From NCBI GenBank assembly GCA_963737575.1, contig CAVTTJ010000007.1:124001-188000 (forward strand): DNA of 64,000 nucleotides, written 5' to 3'. The stretch's first letter is position 1. Every line of letters starts with the position of its first letter. The notes beneath the pieces were generated by a model. The model did not search any database. It saw nothing but the letters and a program-made list of their open reading frames with translations, and was not told the origin of the DNA. The translations under genes were made by a program, and so were the position numbers. Shown in pieces: positions 1 through 7,498 of the stretch. Origin of the DNA: VRUE01 sp963737575. GTDB taxonomy: Bacteria; Actinomycetota; Thermoleophilia; Solirubrobacterales; 70-9.

Positions 1-387
1 GAGGCTGCCCGCCCGATGGCGGTTGCCGGCGATCAGCGCCTTCCCCGCCCCCTGCAACAGATCGGCCTGCTTGGAGATCTGAGCGAGCCATTCGGAGAGC
101 CGCTTCGCGTCGGCCGGCGGGCGCGGCACCTTGCGCAGTTCCGCCACCGCTCGGCCGAGGGCGCTCGAGGCCCTGACCAGCTGGTTGCCGGCGATCTTCA
201 GCTTTCCCTTGCGGACGTTGCCGCGGACCCCGCGCAGGATGTGCTTGTTGGCTTCGGTGTTTGCGCGGCAGATCGGCTCGACCTGGTCGCGGTATTCGGC
301 CCGGGGGCCTTCCAGCGCCGACGCCGCGACAGGCGCCAGCAGGGCGCAGGCGAGCAGCAGCGCGGCGATCGTCCCGGCACGCCTCAT
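1..387 (-). CDS. Secreted helical protein, unknown function (partial)
   Basis: The frame opens at an ATG overlapping the yceH stop codon (ATGA) and runs off the left edge after 129 codons, so the C-terminus is missing. Residues 1-24 look like a Sec signal peptide: two arginines, a Leu/Ala-rich core and an Ala-Ser-Ala cleavage region. The mature part begins EGPRAEYRDQVEPICR and is helical and charged, with one visible Cys. I do not recognise a named family. The overlap with yceH implies translational coupling. Being real is well supported by the signal peptide and overlap; the function is unknown. Confidence 0.75.
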   Translation of the reverse strand, partial: MRRAGTIAALLLACALLAPVAASALEGPRAEYRDQVEPICRANTEANKHILRGVRGNVRKGKLKIAGNQLVRASSALGRAVAELRKVPRPPADAKRLSEWLAQISKQADLLQGAGKALIAGNRHRAGSL

Positions 388-1037
388 CCGCCGCCCAGTT
401 CCGCCCGCAGGGTCTCGAGCTGGGAGCGAAGCTCGGCGAGCTCGCGCTCGATCCGGCCGAGGCGGTACTCGGCGGGCGAGCCGCCGGTGGGCACCGGGTC
501 GGAGACGGCACCGTCTGCGTCCTCCGCCGGCGGCGACTCGGCCCCCGCGGCCGCGCCGGCGCCGAGCAGCTGCTCGTAGCGATCCTCCTTCTGGCCTGGG
601 CGGCGCGGGTGGCGGGCGACCAGCCCGCGCCCGACCAGCCCCTCGAGGGAATCTTGGACTTCGGGCAGGCTCTCGAACCCATACAGCCGCTCGGCGCGCT
701 GCTTCAGCTGCCCCGGCGTCTGCGTCCCGCGCAGCATCAGCACCGCCAGCAGCGAGATCTCGGGCGGGTCGAGCCCGAGCGCCTCGTCGAGGAGGTGGCG
801 GTACTTGCGGGCGCGGCTGCCGGAGCCACTCGCGAGCCGGGTCCAGCCGCGCAGGGCGAGGTGGCGCAGGGCCTCGACGACCGTCTCCTCGTCGTAGGAG
901 ACGACCGGGTCGCGGTTCGTCGACTGGTTGCAGGCCAGGCGCAGCGAGTTGATCGAGAGGGGGTAGACGTCCGGAGTCGTCCGCTGCTTCTCGATCAGGC
1001 AGCCGACCACGCGGATCTCGACGGCATCGGGCTCCAT
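384..1037 (-). CDS. yceH: YceH family (DUF480) protein
   Basis: The 217-residue protein matches the YceH/DUF480 family: an N-terminal block with VVGCLIEKQRTTPDVYPLS and NQSTNRDPVVSYDE, followed by a second winged-helix-like block (LLAVLMLRGTQTPGQLKQR). The family consists of two tandem winged helices, and its biochemical role is not established. The last 25 residues form a predicted coiled coil (RIERELAELRSQLETLRAEL), preceded by an acidic, Ala/Pro-rich linker. It lies downstream of pyrE on the same strand, separated by an intergenic hairpin repeat, and overlaps the next gene by four bases. Confidence 0.9.
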   Translation of the reverse strand: MEPDAVEIRVVGCLIEKQRTTPDVYPLSINSLRLACNQSTNRDPVVSYDEETVVEALRHLALRGWTRLASGSGSRARKYRHLLDEALGLDPPEISLLAVLMLRGTQTPGQLKQRAERLYGFESLPEVQDSLEGLVGRGLVARHPRRPGQKEDRYEQLLGAGAAAGAESPPAEDADGAVSDPVPTGGSPAEYRLGRIERELAELRSQLETLRAELGGG

Positions 1038-1044
1038 CAGACAG

Positions 1045-1104
1045 AGTCGCGCTTTTCTCGCTGCGCGGAGAACCAGGCTGCGACGCTTGCTCGTTCCGCG
1101 CTCA
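1045..1104 (-). repeat. Dispersed hairpin repeat, copy 1
   Basis: Read on the minus strand this copy has a left arm close to GAGCGCGGAGCGAGCAAG, a 16-base spacer (TCGCAGCCTGGTTCTC) and a right arm CGCGCAGCGAGAAAAGCGCG. It matches the arms of copies near 5263, 14172, 18743 and 61278. It fills the pyrE-yceH gap, starting about ten bases after the pyrE stop. The spacer has diverged from the TCCATATCTG core of other copies. Confidence 0.7.
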
Positions 1105-1111
1105 CCGCTGC

Positions 1112-1684
1112 TCAGGTCCTGTCCGGCCGGTCCGGGTAGAGCTCGTCGATCGTGACGAGGGCGCGGAAGGGCGCACCCGCCGTCGCCTCTATCGCCTCGC
1201 CGCCGCCGGCCAGCCGGTCGACGGCGGCCAGGACACCCGCGACCTCGAGCCCCTCTTCGCGGATCCGGCCGATCGCATCGACGGTCGAGCCCCCGCTCGT
1301 CACCGTGTCCTCGACGACCAGGCAGCGGTCGCCGGGCCGGACCGGCCCCTCGACCCAGCGCTGCAAACCGTGCTCCTTTCGCGCCCCGCGGACGAAGAAC
1401 CCGACCAGGCCGGCGCCTGCGTCGACCGCGATCGCCGCGCAGGCGAGCGGGATCGCAGCCGTCGCCGGCCCCCCCACCGCGGCGACCCCCGCGTCGGCGG
1501 CGGCGGCGGCGATCAGCTCTCCGGCGGCCCGGAAACCCTCTGGGCGCAGCAGTGCGCGGCGCGCGTCGACGTAGTACTGGGCGACCGCCCCGCTCGAGAG
1601 CGTCACCTCGCCGATCACGAGCGAGTGCTCGCGCAGCTCGGCGAGGAGGGTGCCCTTCGCCGCTTCGAGATCCACCTCAGCCAT
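1112..1684 (-). CDS. pyrE: Orotate phosphoribosyltransferase
   Basis: This 190-residue type I phosphoribosyltransferase makes orotidine 5'-phosphate from orotate and PRPP in cytosolic pyrimidine synthesis. The PRPP loop is visible as CLVVEDTVTSGGSTVDAI at about residues 122-139. The flexible-loop region with the conserved Arg-Lys is FVRGARKEHG, and the N-terminal YYVDARRALLRPEG fits the family. Length is normal. The start ATG lies eight bases after a TAGGAT hexamer, consistent with a leaderless transcript. No other pyr genes are nearby. PyrE rather than another PRTase is supported by the ARKEHG and YYVDAR segments. Confidence 0.92.
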   Translation of the reverse strand: MAEVDLEAAKGTLLAELREHSLVIGEVTLSSGAVAQYYVDARRALLRPEGFRAAGELIAAAAADAGVAAVGGPATAAIPLACAAIAVDAGAGLVGFFVRGARKEHGLQRWVEGPVRPGDRCLVVEDTVTSGGSTVDAIGRIREEGLEVAGVLAAVDRLAGGGEAIEATAGAPFRALVTIDELYPDRPDRT

Positions 1685-1692
1685 GGCAGCGA

Positions 1693-1698
1693 ATCCTA
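1693..1698 (-). promoter_or_regulatory. -10 element of pyrE
   Basis: TAGGAT on the minus strand ends eight bases before the pyrE ATG. With the usual 6-8 base distance to the transcription start, the message would begin at or next to the start codon. No clear -35 is visible. Confidence 0.5.
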
Positions 1699-1709
1699 CG
1701 GAGGAGGCG

Positions 1710-2645
1710 TCAGCCGAGCGCCTCGCGGAAGCCCTGGCGCCAGCTCGGGTAACGTGGCTCCCAGCCCAACTCGCGCTTGGCGCGGGCGTTCGATGCGCCG
1801 CGGAGCTCGACCGCGTTGACGGCCACCGGGCCGACGATCAGCTTCGCCAGCCACAGCGGAACCCGGCGCGGCCTCTTCGCCCCGACCGCCTCGGCGTAGA
1901 CCGGGACCCACTCTCGCTGCAACGCGGGGTCGTCATCGACGACGTTGAAGACGCCCTTCACGTCCTGCCCGATCGCGGCGACCGCGGCGGCGGCCACGTC
2001 CTCGACATGGACGAACGAGAAGACCCCGGTTCCCTTGCCGACGACCGGGAACCTGCGGCGCCGGAAGTCCTCTGCCTGGGCTCGACCGGAGGCGTAGCTC
2101 GTCCCCGGACCGTAGAACCAGCCGAAGCGCAGGACCGCACCGTCGATTCCGTCGGCCCCGAGGATCTGGTGCTCGAGGTCGGCCAGGGCCGCGACGGCCT
2201 TCCCGAACGGGCCAGGAGCGCCGGTGAACAGCGGCGCGTCCTCGTTCTTGATCCAGTCGCCGCTCGGCTCGTAGAGGAAGGCGACGCTCTCGCCGATCAC
2301 CCGGCGCGCGCCGGCCGCGCTCGCGGCCGCGATCAGGTTGCGGGTCCCCTCTTCGCGGAGCCGGTTGGTGGCGGCGAGGGGATCCGGCTTCGCCTTCCAA
2401 TCGATCCGGTCGGGCAGCGCAGTCAGCGCGTGGACCACGACCTCGGGGCTCGCCGCGGCGACCAGGCGGCCGAGGGTGTCGCTGTCGAACACGTCGCAGA
2501 CCGCAGCGGTGGCGCCGGCGGCCCTGATTCCGACGGCCCGCTCCTCGCGCCGGGTCGTCCCGGTCACCTCGTGCCCGGCCGCGACCAGCCGGCGGACGAG
2601 GGGCCCTCCCATCGCCCCACAGGCCCCGGCGACGAAGACCCTCAA
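1710..2645 (-). CDS. NAD(P)-dependent epimerase/dehydratase-like protein (extended SDR)
   Basis: About 311 residues with an N-terminal Rossmann nucleotide-binding loop (VFVAGACGAMGGPLVRRL) and a typical extended-SDR layout (VVHALTALPDRI, ESVAFLY, VLRFGWFYGPGT, SFVHVEDVAAA, FNVVDDDP). I chose a TTG start because its TTGA overlaps the stop of the upstream membrane-protein gene; any longer frame would run through that gene. The catalytic Tyr-x-x-x-Lys is not obvious: the region reads GPFGKAVAALADLEHQ, with a Lys but no Tyr four residues before it, so activity could be atypical. It may act on a sugar nucleotide or steroid-like substrate; the substrate is unknown. Confidence 0.85.
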   Translation of the reverse strand: MRVFVAGACGAMGGPLVRRLVAAGHEVTGTTRREERAVGIRAAGATAAVCDVFDSDTLGRLVAAASPEVVVHALTALPDRIDWKAKPDPLAATNRLREEGTRNLIAAASAAGARRVIGESVAFLYEPSGDWIKNEDAPLFTGAPGPFGKAVAALADLEHQILGADGIDGAVLRFGWFYGPGTSYASGRAQAEDFRRRRFPVVGKGTGVFSFVHVEDVAAAAVAAIGQDVKGVFNVVDDDPALQREWVPVYAEAVGAKRPRRVPLWLAKLIVGPVAVNAVELRGASNARAKRELGWEPRYPSWRQGFREALG

Positions 2646-3046
2646 CCGGAGCTCCCCGCGCCGGCACCGAGCCTTTCCGAGACCCGCGCCAGCCAGGCCG
2701 CGCCGAGGGCGCCGACCGCGAGCAGCAGCGTGTCGCTCCAGCCGCGCGTGTCGCTCTTCGCTTCGCCGGTGTCGAAGAGGTGGTTTATCGCGTGGAACCC
2801 ATACCAGAGCGCGCCGAGCCAGAGCAGCGGCGCCCGCCACGCGGGCCGGACGACGGAGATCGCCAGCGCCACCCCGGCGGCGAGGTAGAAGGCGCCGACG
2901 TCTCCGACGTAGTGGGAGTTCTCGACCCCGTAGTGCCCGATCTGGTCGAAGAAGGTGTCCGGCACGATCAGCGCCATCAGGCCGAGGACGATGTGGAAGG
3001 CGGCCGTGAAGGCCAGGATCGCCTGCAGGGCGCGCTCGGAAATCAC
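2642..3046 (-). CDS. Four-helix integral membrane protein
   Basis: 134 residues with four hydrophobic segments (AILAFTAAFHIVLGLMALIV, VGAFYLAAGVALAISVV, PLLWLGALWYGFHAINHLF, LLLAVGALGAAWLA). The GALWYGFHAINHLFDTG stretch is a recognisable conserved patch in small DoxX/DUF4345-like membrane proteins, but I cannot name the family with certainty. The gene starts with GTG six bases after TAGGCT and is coupled by overlap to the downstream epimerase-like gene, so the two probably form a leaderless operon. Confidence 0.75.
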   Translation of the reverse strand: MISERALQAILAFTAAFHIVLGLMALIVPDTFFDQIGHYGVENSHYVGDVGAFYLAAGVALAISVVRPAWRAPLLWLGALWYGFHAINHLFDTGEAKSDTRGWSDTLLLAVGALGAAWLARVSERLGAGAGSSG

Positions 3047-3052
3047 GGCGAG

Positions 3053-3058
3053 AGCCTA
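3053..3058 (-). promoter_or_regulatory. -10 element of the membrane protein/epimerase operon
   Basis: TAGGCT on the minus strand lies six bases before the GTG start at 3046, the same geometry as at pyrE and many other genes in the window. Confidence 0.45.
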
Positions 3059-3113
3059 CGCCGAGCTGCGGCCGCCGTTGAAGGGCCAGTGACCGGCCCT
3101 CGGCCGGTCCAGT

Positions 3114-4082
3114 TCAGAAGACGAAGATGCTTTCGCCGAAGTTGATCCGGTTGAAGATCTCGGGCTGGTCGGCGATGAAGGTGCGGATGCAGCCGTGGCT
3201 CGCCGGATAGTCGGGGACCGATTCGTAGCCATGGACGGCGTAGCCGCCGTAGAAGTAGAACGAGTAGTACATGCCCTCCGCGTTGTAGCCGGGTTCCTGC
3301 CTGATGAAGGTGAAGTGGCCGGTCACGGTCGGCGTCGAGGACTTGCCCGAGGAGACCGGGTAGACGGCGTAGGGCCGGTCGCCCTTGGCGAAGACGAGGA
3401 CCTGCTTCGAGAGCGGCGCCTCGAGGTGCCGGCCGGCGCCCGGGTGGCGGACCCGGTACTCGCCGCGGCCGGCGAAGGCCCGCTTGACCAGGCCCTTGCC
3501 CGCCCTGAAGCTGCGCTCCATCCCGTTCACCTTGCGGTAGGCGAGGACGCCGCGGCCGGTCTTGCCGCCGAAGCAGCGGCCGCTGTTGGCGATGTAGCCC
3601 ATCTTCCGCATCGCCTGCTTGAACCCGACGACGACGTCGCCGCACTGGCCCTGGTGCAGGGCGGGAAAGCTGACCCGCCAGCTCTTGCGCTCGGTGCTGT
3701 CGCCGCCGAGCCGCGCGGTCGGGGCGTGGCGAGCGCTCGCCGCATACTTGCCGGCCGCGTCGATCCTGATGCTGGCGCGGAACGAGCCGCTGCCCCCCTT
3801 GCCCCTGCCGACCTTCACAGTCTGACTCTGCACGCGCTCGCCGTTGAGGTAGAAGCTGACTTCGACCCTCTGGCCGGGGACGTAGGGCCGCACCGACCCG
3901 ATCACCGGGACCGTGCTCATGATCTGCGCCTTGCCGCCGTGGAGGTGGCCGATCTCGATCTTCACGGTCGCGTTCGGCACCGCGTCGACCGCGCCGTTCT
4001 TCGCGCCGTCCTTAGCCGCGAGAGCCGCAGGCGGCGCGAGAAGGCAGGCGAGGATCGGCATCAGTGGGGCGAGCCGTCTCAT
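3114..4082 (-). CDS. Exported L,D-transpeptidase (YkuD domain)
   Basis: About 322 residues. The C-terminal YkuD domain carries the catalytic motif HGYESVPDYPASHGCIRT, with the nucleophilic Cys in SHGC, close to the C-terminus. The family forms 3-3 crosslinks in peptidoglycan or attaches proteins to it, outside the membrane. The N-terminus is a signal peptide (MRRLAPLMPILACLL). A middle block (GQCGDVVVGFKQAMRKMGYI) resembles a peptidoglycan-binding repeat. I prefer the ATG at 4082 over one four codons upstream because it gives a better signal peptide and lies ten bases after a CACAAT element. Next to a class A PBP gene, a wall-remodelling role is likely. Confidence 0.92.
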   Translation of the reverse strand: MRRLAPLMPILACLLAPPAALAAKDGAKNGAVDAVPNATVKIEIGHLHGGKAQIMSTVPVIGSVRPYVPGQRVEVSFYLNGERVQSQTVKVGRGKGGSGSFRASIRIDAAGKYAASARHAPTARLGGDSTERKSWRVSFPALHQGQCGDVVVGFKQAMRKMGYIANSGRCFGGKTGRGVLAYRKVNGMERSFRAGKGLVKRAFAGRGEYRVRHPGAGRHLEAPLSKQVLVFAKGDRPYAVYPVSSGKSSTPTVTGHFTFIRQEPGYNAEGMYYSFYFYGGYAVHGYESVPDYPASHGCIRTFIADQPEIFNRINFGESIFVF

Positions 4083-4092
4083 CGGGGCGGAC

Positions 4093-4098
4093 ATTGTG
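4093..4098 (-). promoter_or_regulatory. Possible -10 element of the L,D-transpeptidase gene
   Basis: CACAAT on the minus strand lies ten bases before the preferred ATG at 4082. It is weaker than the TAnnnT elements seen elsewhere. Confidence 0.3.
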
Positions 4099-4122
4099 CC
4101 TGACGGGTCGGCCGTGCGCCGG

Positions 4123-4815
4123 CTACTGGCCCAACAGGGCGAAGGTGTTGTTCAACATGTGAAGCATGATCCCGGGCCAGATCGAGCCCGTTTTCTCGTA
4201 GAGCAGGCAGAGCACGACCCCGAAGACCATCAGCGGCGGCACCGCGCTGAGCCCGGTCAGGGCGTGGAGGCCGCCGAAGACCAGGCCGCCGATCAGGGCA
4301 GCGGCGAAGCGTGGGAGCTTCTCCCGCAGCCCCCCGTAGAGCATTCCCCTGAAGCAGACCTCCTCGCTGACCGGCGCGGCGACGACGATCAGCAGGATCT
4401 GGACCGGCAGCGTCCCGAACGATTCGGCGATGTCCTTCTGCTTCGGTTCGCCGATCACGTTCGCGTAGACGATCGCGATCGCCAGGTAGGCGACCACGGC
4501 GACGAACATCCAGAGAAAGGCCGAGGGAATCCCGAAGCGGCGCACCCCGAGCCGGCCCAGCGCCTCTCGGATCGGGACAGCGCCCCTCGAGGCCAACACG
4601 ATCGGGACGATCAGGAAGCCGAGCGCGGTCGCGAATTGGACGAACGCGTTGGCGGTGCTGCTGAGGTCACCTTCGCTGTTGGGGTGATCGACGATCACCG
4701 CCGGGATCCCGAGGATGATCCCGACCACCAGGGCGAGGACGACGCCGAAAAGCGCCGTGGCGGGGCCCCAGTTGGAGTAGGGGAAGGCCTGCTTTGGGGG
4801 TAGGTTTGCCTCCAT
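4123..4815 (-). CDS. CPBP-family intramembrane glutamic protease
   Basis: About 230 residues with several transmembrane segments and the CPBP/Abi motifs: VSEEVCFRGMLYG (paired Glu and Arg), GGLVFGGLHAL with the motif 2 His, and a C-terminal GIMLHMLNNTFAL with the third His/Asn motif. These are the metal-independent Glu protease residues of the Rce1 type. Substrate unknown. I chose the ATG at 4815 because upstream residues are low-complexity Thr/Arg and antisense to mscS. This start codon overlaps the ATG of the divergent mscS gene by two bases, so any promoter must lie inside mscS. Confidence 0.88.
   Translation of the reverse strand: MEANLPPKQAFPYSNWGPATALFGVVLALVVGIILGIPAVIVDHPNSEGDLSSTANAFVQFATALGFLIVPIVLASRGAVPIREALGRLGVRRFGIPSAFLWMFVAVVAYLAIAIVYANVIGEPKQKDIAESFGTLPVQILLIVVAAPVSEEVCFRGMLYGGLREKLPRFAAALIGGLVFGGLHALTGLSAVPPLMVFGVVLCLLYEKTGSIWPGIMLHMLNNTFALLGQ
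4801..4806 (+). promoter_or_regulatory. -10 element of the small MscS gene
   Basis: TAGGTT on the plus strand, seven bases before the ATG at 4814. It lies inside the coding start of the divergent CPBP gene. Confidence 0.45.
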
Positions 4816-5230
4816 GTCGCCGGCAGTCTCACAGGTCTCGCGCTCGACGAAAACGAGGCTGCGCTTCCTCCGCCGGGTGCTCGTCCTGGTCGTCGTCGTC
4901 GTCCTCGCCGCGCTGGCTCTCGCCCAGTTCACCGAACTGAACCGGCTCGCCACCGGGATCCTCGCCTCGACCGCGGTGGTGGCCGCGATCATCGGGTTCG
5001 CCGCGCAGCACACGCTGGGCAACCTGGTGGCCGGAGTTCAGCTCGCGATCTCGCAGCCGATCAAAATCGGCGACCGGATCTCCTTCGAAGAAATCGAGGG
5101 CCGGGTGATCGACATCACCCTCGCCTACACCTACGTCGACCCTGGCGACAACAGCTCCATCGTGATCCCGAATCAAATGCTGGTTGAGGGGATCGTCCAG
5201 AACCACTCGACCGGGGACACACAGGTCTGA
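4814..5230 (+). CDS. Minimal MscS-type mechanosensitive channel domain
   Basis: 138 residues: a basic N-terminus, one strong membrane helix (residues 22-40), the pore-lining TM3-like segment (VVAAIIGFAAQHTLGNLVAG) and the start of the MscS beta domain (QPIKIGDRISFEEIEGRV, IVIPNQMLVEGIVQNHS). It is far shorter than classical MscS and lacks the alpha/beta C-terminal part. No earlier start is possible because an in-frame TAG lies at 4778. The frame stops at 5228, but re-reading one base earlier continues as LTLFWVEVPFSA to a TGA at 5263, where the hairpin repeat begins. A one-base deletion near 5227 is therefore possible. Confidence 0.8.
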   Translation: MSPAVSQVSRSTKTRLRFLRRVLVLVVVVVLAALALAQFTELNRLATGILASTAVVAAIIGFAAQHTLGNLVAGVQLAISQPIKIGDRISFEEIEGRVIDITLAYTYVDPGDNSSIVIPNQMLVEGIVQNHSTGDTQV

Positions 5231-5262
5231 CTCTGTTCTGGGTCGAAGTACCCTTTTCCGCA

Positions 5263-5322
5263 TGAGCGCGGAGCAAGCCAGCGTCTATATCTGTCATTTC
5301 GCGCGGCGAGCAAAGCGCGAGG
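5263..5322 (+). repeat. Dispersed hairpin repeat, copy 2
   Basis: Starts TGAGCGCGGAGCAAGCC, then a spacer TCTATATCTGTCATTT and a right arm CGCGCGGCGAGCAAAGCGCG. It lies directly upstream of the class A PBP start at 5330, within its probable leader. Confidence 0.75.
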
Positions 5323-5329
5323 CCGTGCG

Positions 5330-7498
5330 GTGACGCAGCGCCAACGCCGGCGCGCCCGCCGCCGCGGCGGGGCCCGCAGCAAGATCCTCTTCGTCTTCGC
5401 GGCGGCGCTTGCGCTGGTCGGCGTCCTCGCGGTCGGCGTCGCCTCCTGGGTCCTCGACGTCGCCGCCAAGGCCCCCCCGCTCTCGGCCTGCCGGCCGATC
5501 GACCGCGGCGGCAACTCGGTCCTCTTCGCCGACGACGGAAACCGCCTCGGGTACATCGCCTCAGACCAGGCCCGGACCCCGGTCTCGATCAACCGCGTCC
5601 CGGCCGACCTCAAACACGCGACCGTCGCGATCGAGGACCAGCGCTTCTACGAACACGGCGGGGTCGACTACCAGGGCGGTCTGCGAGCACTCGTCAAGAA
5701 CTTCGAGGCGGGGAAGGTCGTCCAGGGCGGCTCGACGATCACGATGCAGCTGATGCGGAACCTCTGCATCACCGACCCCAAGCGCGATGTCGAACGCAAG
5801 ATCCAGGAGGCTCAGCTCGCGGACGAATACGAGCAGAAGTACAGCAAGGAAAACATCCTCGGCAAGTACCTGAACACTGCCTCCTACGGGACGATCAACG
5901 GCAGCACCGCGGTCGGTGTTCAGGCCGCCTCCCAGATCTACTTCTCGAGGCCGGTCTGGAAGCTGAGGCTCGAGCAGGCGGCGCTGCTGGCCGGCCTGCC
6001 GCAGGCGCCATCCGAATACAACCCGATCCTCAACCCGGAAGGCGCGCTCGAACGCCGTAACGAGGTCCTGGGGAAGATGGCCGAACTCGGCTACATCTCT
6101 GAACAGCAGGCGCTTGAGGCCGAGCAGCGCAGCCTAGAGCTGGGCCCCTCCGACACCTACTTCAAGCGCCGCCAGCCCTACTTCTTCGACTACGTCGAGG
6201 ACAAACTGATCGAAAAGTACGGCGTCAACACCGTCCGCCAGGGCGGCCTCCGCGTCTACACGACGATCGACCCGAAGCTTCAGAGGGTCGGGCTCGAAGC
6301 GGTGCGCTCGACCCTTCCCTACTCCGAAGACCCGGCCTCGGCCCTCGTCTCGATCGAACCCGACACCGGCTACATCAGATCGATGGTCTCGAGCTCGAGC
6401 TACAACGTCAGCCAGTTCAACCTCGCCGCGCAGGGGCACCGCCAGCCGGGGTCGACCTTCAAGGCCTTCGTCCTGACGACCGCGATCAAGCAGGGGGTCG
6501 ACCCCTACTCGACCTACTACACGTCGAAGCCGCTCGACCTGAATCTGCCGAAATGGGGCCACTGGGAAGTCCACACCGCCGACGAGGGCTACCTGGGGAC
6601 GATCAACCTCGAGGAAGCGACCGTCGCCTCCGACAACACCGTCTTCGCCCAGCTCGACCTCGACGTCGGCCCGGAGAACGTCGCTCAAACGGCGAAGTCG
6701 ATGGGGATCGAAACCGAACTCGACGGGATCCCGGCGGAGGGGATCGGCGGACTGCGGATCGGCGTCTCGCCGCTCGAGATGTCCGATGCCTACGCGACCC
6801 TCGCCTCCGGCGGCATCCATCACAACCCGATCGCGATTCGCAAGGTTGTCTTCCCCGATGGCCGCGTCGACCACCCAGAGCACGCGGAACCGAAGCGGGT
6901 GATCTCCGAAGCCGTCGCCTATGAGGTGACCCGGCTGCTGCACGACAACATCACCGGCGGCACCGGCACCGCCGCCTACACCGGCTGCCCGGGGCAGGCG
7001 GGCAAGACGGGGACTACGGACCACTACACCGATGCCTGGTTCGCGGGCTACCAGCCGAACCTCGCGACCGTCGTCTGGGTCGGGTACCCACAGTCGAACG
7101 AGATCGAAATGACGAGCGTCCACGGGATCACGGTGTTCGGCGGGACGTTCCCGGCGGAAATCTGGAATTCGGTCTACTCCAACGCCGAAATCCCCTGCGA
7201 GGAATTCTCGAAACCGGAAACGCCGATCACCTGGGCGCCGTTCTACGGTCACTTCACGGCTTCGAGCGGCGGCGGCCATCCGGGAAGCGGGGTCGAAGAA
7301 GGAACCGGGGGCGGCGGCGCGCCGCCGCCGGGCTCGGCCGCGGTTGGCGGCTACAACCCGAACGCCTATGCGCCTGGAGTCGGGCAGGTACCGACCCCCG
7401 CCCCGCCGCCAGAACCCATGCCCCCGCCGCCCAGCGGCGGTGGCGGCGATGCCGGGGTCGGCGGCGGCACCGCTACCGGCGGGGTCGGGTCTGGCTGA
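5330..7498 (+). CDS. Class A penicillin-binding protein (glycosyltransferase/transpeptidase)
   Basis: 722 residues. An N-terminal Arg-rich tail and one membrane anchor (about residues 20-42) precede a GT51 domain with EDQRFYEHGGVD, GGSTITMQLMRN and GKYLNTASYG. The transpeptidase domain follows with the S-x-x-K serine motif in PGSTFKAF, an SDN motif in VASDNTVF, and KTGT in AGKTGTTDHYTDAW. It therefore has all catalytic motifs for polymerising and crosslinking lipid II outside the membrane. The C-terminus is a Gly/Pro-rich tail of about 80 residues. The start is GTG, 8 bases after the end of a hairpin repeat. Its 3' end overlaps the next gene by 50 bases. Confidence 0.95.
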   Translation: MTQRQRRRARRRGGARSKILFVFAAALALVGVLAVGVASWVLDVAAKAPPLSACRPIDRGGNSVLFADDGNRLGYIASDQARTPVSINRVPADLKHATVAIEDQRFYEHGGVDYQGGLRALVKNFEAGKVVQGGSTITMQLMRNLCITDPKRDVERKIQEAQLADEYEQKYSKENILGKYLNTASYGTINGSTAVGVQAASQIYFSRPVWKLRLEQAALLAGLPQAPSEYNPILNPEGALERRNEVLGKMAELGYISEQQALEAEQRSLELGPSDTYFKRRQPYFFDYVEDKLIEKYGVNTVRQGGLRVYTTIDPKLQRVGLEAVRSTLPYSEDPASALVSIEPDTGYIRSMVSSSSYNVSQFNLAAQGHRQPGSTFKAFVLTTAIKQGVDPYSTYYTSKPLDLNLPKWGHWEVHTADEGYLGTINLEEATVASDNTVFAQLDLDVGPENVAQTAKSMGIETELDGIPAEGIGGLRIGVSPLEMSDAYATLASGGIHHNPIAIRKVVFPDGRVDHPEHAEPKRVISEAVAYEVTRLLHDNITGGTGTAAYTGCPGQAGKTGTTDHYTDAWFAGYQPNLATVVWVGYPQSNEIEMTSVHGITVFGGTFPAEIWNSVYSNAEIPCEEFSKPETPITWAPFYGHFTASSGGGHPGSGVEEGTGGGGAPPPGSAAVGGYNPNAYAPGVGQVPTPAPPPEPMPPPPSGGGGDAGVGGGTATGGVGSG

